A DNA stretch of 7,883 nt from Candidatus Brevefilum sp. (GCA_007119455.1 SKPR01000174.1:1-7883); one strand, 5' to 3'. Numbered from the stretch's first letter, positions 1 to 6,589 are shown. The notes: a model not told the origin generated them from the letters alone. A program made the numbers and translations.

Positions 1-65
1 ACATTGAACGGGAGCTGCCGGATATTGGAGAGGGCGTGAATAACACCGGCGATGGGATGGATTAA
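1..65 (+). CDS. Possible 3' end of a truncated upstream gene
   Basis: The frame beginning at base 3 is open to a TAA at 63-65 and would encode 20 residues ending in NNTGDGMD, a polar, acidic tail. The other two plus-strand frames meet a stop inside this stretch (TGA at 6-8 and 37-39). If real, this gene ends three bases before the stop codon of the minus-strand peptidase, the same close tail-to-tail packing seen near 2702/2704. The fragment is too short for any family or function to be recognised, and an untranslated spacer is the alternative. Confidence 0.3.
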   Translation, partial: IERELPDIGEGVNNTGDGMD

Positions 66-68
66 CCG

Positions 69-1367
69 CTAACGATCAAGCAAAGCTAGCAGAGATTCGA
101 AAGAATCGATCCAGGAGATATTGTTGAGAAAATCAGCCAGGCTTGGGGATTGTTCCCGAAAAGTCACCACTGCCGGACCAATCGGGTCATCACCTGAGGG
201 ACCGCCACCCGGTACCACATTATAGGCCCCATAGAAGGCAAAGTAGGCCTGGTTGAGTTTGCGAATTCGGAAGCCGTTTTCCCAGAAGAATTGTCGTCGA
301 GCTTCCATATAAGCTTCTGCAGCTTCAATGGTCCCTTGAGCAAGGAGTTCGTCCACCGTGACCCGGGTTTCACGCATCTCTAACCGGAAGTCAAACGCGT
401 CAGGATCAGGTTCCGCCACGGGTGGCGGACTTTCAGGTTCTTCTTGGGGTTGCAACAATTCAGGGGGAATATGTTCAGGATAATATTTCTGCAAGGTCAG
501 CAGGCCCAATTCAATACCAGCCAGGGTTGCCACGGATTCGTTGATGGTTCGGATTTCTTCGCTGTTGAAATATAAATACCCCAACGGGCGTGGCATCAGA
601 TAATTGTGGACCCATTCATGAGCGATGATTTCCGTCAGCCTGACCAGATTTGAGGTCTGCATGACCATTGCAGGATACGATGCCATACCGCCAATTGGCA
701 CGACCAGGGCGGCATGATCAAGGTCATAATATATGGCCTGTTCGACATGGTCCATAACGTCAACACTCAAACCAGGAGTCAGGGACACACTCATCAGGGA
801 TGTGATTTCTGATCGTGGGGAAATAATAAGGTTATAGGGGATGTCACTCACATGGTATAGCGTTGGAGGGATAACCTGTCCCAGGAATCCTAAACCTTCA
901 TCGTGGATGATGTCCATAATTTGATTCTGTAAGATGGATTCAGCCAGGGGTGCCAGGGATTCCAGGCGATGTATTTCACGGTTTAAATTCTCCTTGAGCG
1001 GTTGGCTCGCTGCTGCAAGATCGTCAATGGTTGGATCAGAATACATGACCAGCATTTCATGGTTGAGGGTCTGAACGTTTCTGACCTGATCCAGGTAGTC
1101 TAAAACAAGCTGGGATTGTTCTTCAGGGGTCATGAAACGGTGCGCGCTCAGTGCCCAGCTTGAGAATTTAGTCACTGCAGCATCAATGGTCCAGGTGACG
1201 AAATCAAACTCCTGCTCGCGGGTAAAAGTCCGTACCCGTTCGTTAAAACCCCCGGTTGGGACGATTGCGCCGCCTGTTGTAAATGCAATCAGAAAGAGGA
1301 AAATTGACAACCGAAAAACACGCCAGATGATGAATGGAATGGATCTTAAGCATGCCTTCAGTTTCAT
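69..1367 (-). CDS. Membrane-anchored HExxH zinc metallopeptidase, uncharacterised family
   Basis: This 432-residue protein probably hydrolyses peptides outside the cytoplasm, anchored by one N-terminal segment. Residues 1-16 are basic, and residues 17-36 are hydrophobic and act as a signal anchor or uncleaved signal. The zinc site is HEWVH at 250-254, with E277 in NESVA 23 residues after the second histidine. This is the gluzincin arrangement, with H250 and H254 plus E277 as ligands and E251 as catalytic base. Residues 301-325 are a proline- and glutamate-rich linker between the catalytic part and a C-terminal domain that contains an LNQAYFAFYG motif at 371-380. That tail loosely recalls the putative aminopeptidase family PF10023, but I could not confirm membership. 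The gene stands alone on its strand: its upstream neighbour is divergent and its downstream neighbour probably converges. The ATG at 1367 has no Shine-Dalgarno sequence but lies just downstream of an extended -10 element, which suggests leaderless translation. Peptidase activity is well supported; substrate and family are not. Confidence 0.85.
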   Translation of the reverse strand: MKLKACLRSIPFIIWRVFRLSIFLFLIAFTTGGAIVPTGGFNERVRTFTREQEFDFVTWTIDAAVTKFSSWALSAHRFMTPEEQSQLVLDYLDQVRNVQTLNHEMLVMYSDPTIDDLAAASQPLKENLNREIHRLESLAPLAESILQNQIMDIIHDEGLGFLGQVIPPTLYHVSDIPYNLIISPRSEITSLMSVSLTPGLSVDVMDHVEQAIYYDLDHAALVVPIGGMASYPAMVMQTSNLVRLTEIIAHEWVHNYLMPRPLGYLYFNSEEIRTINESVATLAGIELGLLTLQKYYPEHIPPELLQPQEEPESPPPVAEPDPDAFDFRLEMRETRVTVDELLAQGTIEAAEAYMEARRQFFWENGFRIRKLNQAYFAFYGAYNVVPGGGPSGDDPIGPAVVTFREQSPSLADFLNNISWIDSFESLLALLDR

Positions 1368-1373
1368 AAATAG

Positions 1374-1382
1374 ATTCTAGCA
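1374..1382 (-). promoter_or_regulatory. Extended -10 promoter giving a leaderless peptidase transcript
   Basis: On the minus strand the sequence reads TGC followed by TAGAAT (1379 down to 1374), an extended -10 element that differs from TATAAT at one position. Six bases separate it from the ATG at 1367, so transcription would start at or within a base or so of the initiation codon. The region 17 bases upstream reads TTCCCC, a poor -35, as is usual for extended -10 promoters. The absence of a ribosome-binding site before this ATG fits leaderless initiation. Confidence 0.45.
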
Positions 1383-1483
1383 TATCGGTTTAAAATGGGG
1401 AAGAACACCAGCAATATTTATATCTTGAACAGGTCATCTGATTGAATGAATCGGTTTCACAACTTTAAAAAGACAGGAAATTG

Positions 1484-1510
1484 TTGACCTTTTAGATTAT
1501 TGGATATAAT
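1484..1510 (+). promoter_or_regulatory. Sigma-70-type promoter for the PflX-like radical SAM gene
   Basis: TTGACC (1484-1489) and a perfect TATAAT (1505-1510) are separated by 15 bases, somewhat short of the preferred 17. An alternative -35, TTGTTG at 1481-1486, gives an 18-base spacer. Transcription would start near 1517 and leave an untranslated leader of roughly 97 bases before the ATG at 1614. I saw no recognisable riboswitch or strong hairpin in that leader. Confidence 0.5.
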
Positions 1511-1600
1511 GGCCACCGTTTTGTTAATATTTTTGTTTCGAACTAAAATGGATCATGGATGATGTACAATATGGGTAAGTTATGAAGCGGGGTACGGTTG

Positions 1601-1606
1601 AAAGGG
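1601..1606 (+). promoter_or_regulatory. Ribosome-binding site that favours the start at 1614
   Basis: AAAGGG at 1601-1606 lies one base before the ATG at 1608 but seven bases before the in-frame ATG at 1614. Only the second spacing is workable, so the protein most likely begins MKQTRRDF. That start also puts the twin-arginine motif close to the N-terminus, as expected for a Tat signal. Confidence 0.6.
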
Positions 1607-1613
1607 TATGCTT

Positions 1614-2702
1614 ATGAAACAAACCCGTCGAGATTTTCTCAGAACCTTATGTCTGGTATGTGGCGCTGCTCTGGTTAAGGGCTGCACACCACTTGAAGAA
1701 ATCCATACTGCCACACCGGAAGATGTCCAAACGCTTGCAACCGATGGGCCGTGGGAACCGGCATATTTAAAACTGCATCACGCGGGTAAACTTGATGAAC
1801 GAATAGAGCAGGTATACGCCATATTTGAAAACTGCCAGCTCTGCCCGAGGCGATGTGGCGTAAACCGGCTTGAAGGCCAGCGGGGTTTCTGCCGGGCACC
1901 TGAAATGGTGATGGTTTACAACCACAGCCCACATTTTGGTGAAGAATTGCCGCTTGTTGGGAGGCGCGGGTCAGGGACAATTTTCTTTTCAAACTGTAAT
2001 TTGCGTTGTGTGTTTTGCCAGAACTGGCCGATTGCCCATGAAGGATGGGGAAATGAGGTCAGTGACAGTGCCCTGGCAGATATGATGCTTGACCTGCAGC
2101 GGACAGGTTGCCATAACATTAACCTCGTGACCCCTACCCATGTTTTGCCCAACATATTAAGAGCTACGAAAATTGCTATGGAAAAAGGTTTGCGTCTGCC
2201 CTTATGTTACAACACCAGTGGATACGAGCGGGTGGAGATCATCGAAATGCTGGATGGCATCGTTGATATCTACTTGCCTGATCTTAAATTCATGCATGGC
2301 GAACAAGCCGAACGTTTTAATCAGGCCAGTGCTTATGATTATCCCCTAAAGGCCCAGGAATCGATCATTGAGATGCACAGACAGGTGGGTGACCTGATCT
2401 CGGATGACCAGGGTATTGCCTTACGGGGCCTGATGGTGCGTCATCTGGTGATGCCCAACCGGGTAGCAGGTACGCGGGAATTTGTGCAGTGGGTGGCTGA
2501 TAACCTTTCGAAAGATACCTATGTCAATATCATGGCGCAATACCGGGTGGAATATAAGGCCTTTGAATACGAAGAAATTGCCAGGGCTATTACCTCAGAA
2601 GAATTCCTTGAATCGATAACCTGGGCAAAGGAAGCAGGCCTCACCAACCTTGATGAGCGTTCATTGGCTCAATATGATATTCACCTGCGTAATTCCCCCT
2701 GA
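1614..2702 (+). CDS. Tat-exported radical SAM protein, PflX/COG1313 type
   Basis: The 362-residue protein is a radical SAM enzyme, a family that binds a [4Fe-4S] cluster and cleaves S-adenosylmethionine to start radical chemistry; its substrate is unknown. The cluster motif is C128-N-L-R-C132-V-F-C135, preceded by GSGTIFFSN, a hallmark of the COG1313 group related to pyruvate formate-lyase activating enzymes. An N-terminal cysteine set C74, C77, C81 and C93 (CxxCPxxC plus GFC) could hold another metal site. Residues 4-9 (TRRDFL) followed by a hydrophobic run form a twin-arginine signal. C24 after VKG could be an atypical lipobox cysteine, making this a Tat lipoprotein. The C-terminal part (VRHLVMPNRVAGTREF, YVNIMAQYR, DERSL) is typical of the group. 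The gene has its own promoter and converges on the AmrS-like gene with a single base between stop codons. Family assignment is firm; export is inferred from the signal. Confidence 0.9.
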   Translation: MKQTRRDFLRTLCLVCGAALVKGCTPLEEIHTATPEDVQTLATDGPWEPAYLKLHHAGKLDERIEQVYAIFENCQLCPRRCGVNRLEGQRGFCRAPEMVMVYNHSPHFGEELPLVGRRGSGTIFFSNCNLRCVFCQNWPIAHEGWGNEVSDSALADMMLDLQRTGCHNINLVTPTHVLPNILRATKIAMEKGLRLPLCYNTSGYERVEIIEMLDGIVDIYLPDLKFMHGEQAERFNQASAYDYPLKAQESIIEMHRQVGDLISDDQGIALRGLMVRHLVMPNRVAGTREFVQWVADNLSKDTYVNIMAQYRVEYKAFEYEEIARAITSEEFLESITWAKEAGLTNLDERSLAQYDIHLRNSP

Positions 2703-2703
2703 A

Positions 2704-3879
2704 TTATGCCCATAATCCGGGGATGGGGGCCTGGCAAAACCCGCATCTGCCATCCTCGATGCGGTTATCTTCAACGACAAATCCGAGCCTTTTGATGAGG
2801 GTTTCACCACATGCCGGGCAAAGTGTATTTTCTCCCTCGTGGCCGATCACTTTGGCGATGTAAACATAGTTCAGCCCTGCTTCCATTGCAATGGACCGGG
2901 CCTGATCGAGGGTCGATACAGGTGTACGGGGTAGGGCGGAGAGCTGGTACAAGGGGTAAAACCGTGAAAAATGCAATGGGACATCTGGCCCCAACTCATC
3001 AACAAGCCAGGTGCACATTTCCCTGATTTTGTCCATATCATCATTCAGTGTGGGGATAATTAGATTGGTGATTTCAAGGTGCACCCCGGCACGATGCAGC
3101 GTTTTAATCGTATTAAGCACAGGTTCAAGTTCTCCCCCCACCACAGTGTTATAAAAATCCTGATCAAAACTTTTTAAGTCTACATTGGCTGCATCCACTT
3201 TCCCACATAACAACCGGAGTGGTTCAGGTTGGATATACCCGGCGGTGTGGATCAGGTTCAATAGGCCGGCATTCTTGGCCAGGGTTGCGATATCCGACAT
3301 GTATTCATAGAAGACCACCGGTTCAGCAAAGGCATAACTGATCGCTTTAACATGAGACGACCGGGCATGGTCAATCGCTGCTTCTGGAGGCAGGTCAAAA
3401 ACATGGACATCTTCAGGTGAAACCAGCGCAATATCCCAGACTTCACAAAACTTGCATTGGAGGTTGCATCCCACCGTGCAGATGGATAGCACCCGGCTGG
3501 CTGGGTGTACATGATAAAAGGGTTTGCGTTCGATTGGGTCTTCCTGCACCAGAGCCGGGTTCCCATAAGCCAGGGTAAATCCTTCTCCCTTTTTATTTTC
3601 CCTCACCTTGCAGACTCCCCTGTCACCATCTTCCAGTTCACACGCTTTGGGGCAAAGGGTGCATTGAAGATTGTCTCGCGCCGTTTCTTTAAACCAGGGT
3701 GATGGCATGGGTTCAAACCGCCCTTTTAAGGACTCAGGATGGTCACCTGTCATGTTCTTTTCAATCACCTTTGGTGAACAACTCAGGTTGCTGGCCAGGG
3801 CGGAACAGCCAATCAGGGTAGCCGTTTTGAGAAAATGTCGGCGGCTAAATCCATTTTTGGGGTTATTTTTCTCAGGCAT
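2704..3879 (-). CDS. amrS: Tat-exported AmrS-type radical SAM enzyme (AmmeMemoRadiSam family)
   Basis: This 391-residue radical SAM protein resembles the AmmeMemoRadiSam-system enzyme (COG1180, TIGR04337), whose substrate I do not know. The cluster motif is C138-N-L-Q-C142-K-F-C145, followed by W148. An N-terminal cysteine group C73, C76, C80 and C90 matches the CxxCPxxC...GxC pattern of the family. The C-terminus has a zinc-ribbon-like set C354/C357 and C379/C382 and ends PIPGLWA, close to the usual IPGVW ending. The protein looks full length. Residues 12-17 (SRRHFL) plus a hydrophobic run to about residue 34 form a Tat signal; C25 after LIG or C34 could be a lipidation site. The start overlaps the end of the upstream membrane-protein gene by 8 bases and has a strong Shine-Dalgarno, so it is the last gene of a translationally coupled operon. 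The AMMECR1 and Memo partners that name the system are not in this window. Confidence 0.9.
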   Translation of the reverse strand: MPEKNNPKNGFSRRHFLKTATLIGCSALASNLSCSPKVIEKNMTGDHPESLKGRFEPMPSPWFKETARDNLQCTLCPKACELEDGDRGVCKVRENKKGEGFTLAYGNPALVQEDPIERKPFYHVHPASRVLSICTVGCNLQCKFCEVWDIALVSPEDVHVFDLPPEAAIDHARSSHVKAISYAFAEPVVFYEYMSDIATLAKNAGLLNLIHTAGYIQPEPLRLLCGKVDAANVDLKSFDQDFYNTVVGGELEPVLNTIKTLHRAGVHLEITNLIIPTLNDDMDKIREMCTWLVDELGPDVPLHFSRFYPLYQLSALPRTPVSTLDQARSIAMEAGLNYVYIAKVIGHEGENTLCPACGETLIKRLGFVVEDNRIEDGRCGFCQAPIPGLWA

Positions 3880-6292
3880 CTTTTAGCCTCCCGGTTAGTA
3901 CGATCATACCAAATGCTGAAATATTTGCAACACCCGCAATCAGGCAGCAAATTAAAATGCCCCAAATTGGCGCCATAATGATGCTGGCCAGGCTGGCCCC
4001 AACACAGGCACCGATCAGTTCCATACTATAAACACTACTGGTTGGTTTTTCAGCAGGTTGGTTGCGTGCTGAACAACAGGCTGCTGATAAGGGAAAGCCC
4101 AGGCCATTCAGAAAACCGGATAAAAGGGTTAAGATTGAAAACACACTGAAAATCAAGACCGGCGAAATCAATAAACGGGCATTTTCAAGGCCAAATGCGA
4201 CCAAAATGCTGAAAATAGCCATTCCAAGTTGGATTTTCGCGAGGTTCCGAATATTCTTCTTGTCATTAATCAGCCGCTGTGAGACAAAAGCACCACATGC
4301 CAACCCCAGCATGAAAATGGCGATAATGACCCCGATAATTTCATACACAAATCCGTATACACTTTGGAATGAGAAGATCAGGGCAATTTGCAAAACCATC
4401 GCTGAAAATCCGGTGGCAAATACGCTGAAAAGAACAGCTGTATGGGGTTCGGGTTTAAGGCCTGCCTTGATGGCTTTTGATCCGAGTGCGATTGTTGGCG
4501 GGAGAATTAATAGACCCACAACCCACCAGGGTTGGATGTACAGTAATCCGGTTAAGGTCCCGGTCTGACCTGCTCGTGTCAGGACTTCCAGGAACATGGC
4601 ACTATAGAAGTAACCGATCGGTTGAAAATCAGAGTTAATGAAAAATCCCCGAGAGACCGTAGGAAGAGCTTCAACGATTTGTTTTTGTTCTGCCTCGGAG
4701 GGAATGGTTAGCGGCACAGGGCCCGGCCCTTCCAAATGTGCAGTTTCACTGCGCCCATGATGGCGAAGGATCCAGCTAACCCTTCTACGTTGAACCTCCT
4801 GAAACAAGGTGTGATAAAACCGGGGTGTGAATGTATCGCTTTGAACACCGCTTTCCAGGTACCTGGATTCCAGGATGAGCGGATCTGTCGATACCTGTCC
4901 ATCAGATAGCGATCCGAAAAAAAACAGGTTAGTCTCACCTGCAACCGCGATATGTGGGAAAACATCTGTAAACGTATGGAAGAGGGTTGCGTTGCGGTTG
5001 CTGATGGCCAGTCCGCTTAAATCGGGTGTCGAAATTGCGCCGAAGGCCATCACCCCATCGGGGTTGAGCCGCGCTTTTGCTTCCTCAAAGAATTCCCGGG
5101 TATAAAAGCGGTTGATCACTGCAGTTGCCGGATCGGGGATGTCTACAATGATCAGATCGTATGTTTGTTGAGCGCTTTTGATATAAAGTCGGCCATCGGT
5201 ATGGATCAGGTTCACACGGGGGTCATTCAAGGCCGTCACGGTTGCATGTGGTAGAAAAGACAATGCAGACCTGGTCAGCACTTCATCCAACTCGATATAG
5301 TCGATTTGGGTGACCGGATACTGGACAAGTTCATTGAGTACCCCCCGCAGACCACCACCAATCAGAAGGATTGACTTCGGACTTTGATGCTGCACCATTG
5401 TGAAATGGGCAAATAAAACGGCATCCTGGTTTTCTAAACCGGGATCAGGTGCATCCGGCCCTGCGGAACTGAAAACAAGATGGCCGCTCTGATAAAAACT
5501 GTATTGATCTTCACGTTGCAATATGGATATCGTGCCGTGTTTCGATTGATGTGTTTCGATCAGTTGGTGAAGAGGCGCATAATTTTGCCATTTCGCCTGG
5601 TTCGCCCACGCATCCAGGTCGGATGAATAGCCCAGGAGGATACCGCCAGCCACGATAACAATCAGAAGTAACCCCTGCCAGTAAACCGCTTTTTTCAGTC
5701 CGCTCAGATTGATCAGAAAAATGGCGGCTGGCATGAGCATCGCCACGATTGCAGCTGATTGAAAGGCATTCAAATGACGGGCCATCAGAAATGTGAAAAA
5801 TAATCCGCCAATAATATTGCCCATGGCTTCACCCATGTAGGTTTTGGCACCCCCGGAGGTGTCCTCGGTTTGTTCGCTTTTCCGCCAGAATTTTGAGAGC
5901 AGGACAAACTGCATCCCGAGCATCAGGCAGGTAGGTGCCATCAAAATAAAACACGTAATGGCCATATCATACAAAGAAAAATATGTTCCTGGGAGTATGT
6001 TGAAGATTGATCGGAGGTTTCGGATCAACAGGATGGTTGAGGGCAGGAGCAGGGCCAGGCCAGTGGCATTCAATGAAAGTAAATGCTTCGTTTTCTCAAT
6101 TCTCTCAGCTAGAAATGCGCCTAATTTACTGCCCACGCTGACCCAAACCAGCCAGGCTGCCAGAATGAGGCCGATTGAAATCTCACTACCCTGGAAGATC
6201 ATCAACAGTTCTCTGATGAACAGCACTTGCCCGATCTGCGAAACCACCCCTAAGACGAGCACCCCTGGCAGGTGGGTTTTAACCTTCAGCAT
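3872..6292 (-). CDS. Polytopic membrane protein with a central spermidine-synthase-like domain
   Basis: This 806-residue protein has about seven transmembrane segments (residues 9-221), a soluble Rossmann domain (about 240-560), then about seven more segments (583-800). The soluble part resembles spermidine synthases, which transfer an aminopropyl group from decarboxylated SAM to putrescine. It shows ILLIGGGLRG at 308-317, the IELDE acidic loop at 333-337, DPRVNLIHTDGR near 357-368, and YDLIIVDIPDP at 378-388 with D384 and D387. The usual GGGDGG aspartate is replaced (GGGLRG), so ordinary synthase activity is uncertain. The membrane halves resemble each other: GSKLGAFLAERI (54-65) pairs with GLACGAFVSQRL (663-674), and GEAMGNIIGG (154-163) pairs with YSMELIGACVGA (755-766). 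Basic loops predict that both ends are cytoplasmic and the synthase domain is external. The ATG overlaps the stop of the preceding methyltransferase remnant (ATGCTGA), and no good ribosome-binding site is visible, so translation is probably coupled. Family is clear; reaction and substrate are not. Confidence 0.88.
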   Translation of the reverse strand: MLKVKTHLPGVLVLGVVSQIGQVLFIRELLMIFQGSEISIGLILAAWLVWVSVGSKLGAFLAERIEKTKHLLSLNATGLALLLPSTILLIRNLRSIFNILPGTYFSLYDMAITCFILMAPTCLMLGMQFVLLSKFWRKSEQTEDTSGGAKTYMGEAMGNIIGGLFFTFLMARHLNAFQSAAIVAMLMPAAIFLINLSGLKKAVYWQGLLLIVIVAGGILLGYSSDLDAWANQAKWQNYAPLHQLIETHQSKHGTISILQREDQYSFYQSGHLVFSSAGPDAPDPGLENQDAVLFAHFTMVQHQSPKSILLIGGGLRGVLNELVQYPVTQIDYIELDEVLTRSALSFLPHATVTALNDPRVNLIHTDGRLYIKSAQQTYDLIIVDIPDPATAVINRFYTREFFEEAKARLNPDGVMAFGAISTPDLSGLAISNRNATLFHTFTDVFPHIAVAGETNLFFFGSLSDGQVSTDPLILESRYLESGVQSDTFTPRFYHTLFQEVQRRRVSWILRHHGRSETAHLEGPGPVPLTIPSEAEQKQIVEALPTVSRGFFINSDFQPIGYFYSAMFLEVLTRAGQTGTLTGLLYIQPWWVVGLLILPPTIALGSKAIKAGLKPEPHTAVLFSVFATGFSAMVLQIALIFSFQSVYGFVYEIIGVIIAIFMLGLACGAFVSQRLINDKKNIRNLAKIQLGMAIFSILVAFGLENARLLISPVLIFSVFSILTLLSGFLNGLGFPLSAACCSARNQPAEKPTSSVYSMELIGACVGASLASIIMAPIWGILICCLIAGVANISAFGMIVLTGRLKDA
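3887..3892 (-). promoter_or_regulatory. Strong Shine-Dalgarno for the AmrS-type gene
   Basis: GGGAGG on the minus strand lies seven bases before the ATG at 3879, inside the last codons of the upstream gene. It is the best ribosome-binding site in the window, and it fixes the start of the AmrS-type protein just ahead of its twin-arginine signal. Confidence 0.75.
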
Positions 6293-6459
6293 CCGATGTC
6301 CAATGTGGTGAGCTGTTTTTGGGTCTGGCCAATTGGCTGTGTTAGGATGCGATCGTAAGTATCGGCATTATTCAGGCTCTGAAACATATGGTTATCATAA
6401 CCATCAACACGCTGATCAAAAAAAGCCGCCATTTTCTCCGGGTGGTTTTGGTCTGTCAT
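6286..6459 (-). pseudogene. N-terminal remnant of a class I SAM-dependent methyltransferase
   Basis: The 57-residue reading frame contains MAAFFDQRVDGYDNHM (residues 10-25) and ends TTLDIGC, immediately followed by TGA. The FFDxR...YD.HM start and the LDIGC that opens SAM-binding motif I (normally LDIGCGTG) are typical of class I methyltransferases of roughly 200 residues. Everything after the first half of motif I is missing, so SAM binding and catalysis are impossible. The ATG of the next gene lies inside the GGA TGC codons of this motif. I chose the ATG at 6459 because a TTG-initiated extension to 6495 would run through the promoter. The piece may survive as the translated leader of the operon. 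A deletion joining it to the downstream gene is the simplest explanation; an assembly join is possible. Confidence 0.75.
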
Positions 6460-6460
6460 A

Positions 6461-6477
6461 AGGGTAATCATAACCCT
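6461..6477. promoter_or_regulatory. Inverted repeat covering the operon -10 element, candidate operator
   Basis: The plus strand reads AGGGTAATCATAACCCT. The outer five bases (AGGGT/ACCCT) pair perfectly, and two of three inner positions also pair around a central C. The dyad overlaps the -10 hexamer of the minus-strand operon and ends one base before the ATG at 6459, a position where a bound repressor would block transcription. No regulator gene is visible nearby. Confidence 0.4.
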
Positions 6478-6495
6478 GAGGGTCATCAATGGCAA
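6467..6495 (-). promoter_or_regulatory. Sigma-70-type promoter of the minus-strand operon
   Basis: On the minus strand TTGCCA (6495 to 6490) and TATGAT (6472 to 6467) are separated by exactly 17 bases. Seven bases then lead to the ATG at 6459, so the transcript would begin at or beside its first codon with no room for a Shine-Dalgarno. It would serve the methyltransferase remnant, the membrane protein and the AmrS-type gene, which overlap one another and show no separate promoters. Confidence 0.6.
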
Positions 6496-6566
6496 TATTC
6501 CCTGTTCTGTTTATTGGGTTTGTTCATGAATTTATGGTTTAATTAGCCCAGCTTGTACCTAAGGGC

Positions 6567-6572
6567 TATAAT
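6567..6572 (+). promoter_or_regulatory. Candidate -10 element for the site-2 protease gene
   Basis: A perfect TATAAT lies 17 bases before the ATG at 6590, which would give a leader of only about ten bases. No good -35 is found at the expected distance (TAGCCC or TTAGCC), and there is no TG extension, so this promoter would need an activator or be weak. The GGA just before the ATG at 6590 is nine nucleotides from a second in-frame ATG at 6599, which is a possible alternative start. Confidence 0.35.
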
Positions 6573-6589
6573 TAAGCCTAAAAGATCGG

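Noticed and set aside
1550..1572. Short repeated ATGGAT/ATGATG units in the leader of the PflX-type gene
   Set aside because: The copies are too short and irregular to separate from chance in AT-rich sequence.
1608..1613. Two-codon-longer start for the PflX-type protein
   Set aside because: The AAAGGG site is only one base from this ATG but seven from the ATG at 1614.
2696..2710. Bidirectional terminator between the convergent radical SAM genes
   Set aside because: Only one base lies between the stops and no GC-rich hairpin with T-runs is visible across the junction.
4062..4568. 168-codon plus-strand open frame
   Set aside because: It lies wholly opposite the membrane segments of the 806-residue protein, has no ribosome-binding site or family resemblance, and is rich in basic residues, as expected for an antisense shadow.
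5844..6311. 155-codon plus-strand open frame
   Set aside because: It is antisense to the start of the membrane protein and to the methyltransferase end; no motif or promoter supports it.
6460..6495. TTG-initiated N-terminal extension of the methyltransferase remnant
   Set aside because: The extension coincides with the -35, spacer and -10 of a 17-base-spaced promoter, and the recognisable methyltransferase sequence begins after the ATG at 6459.
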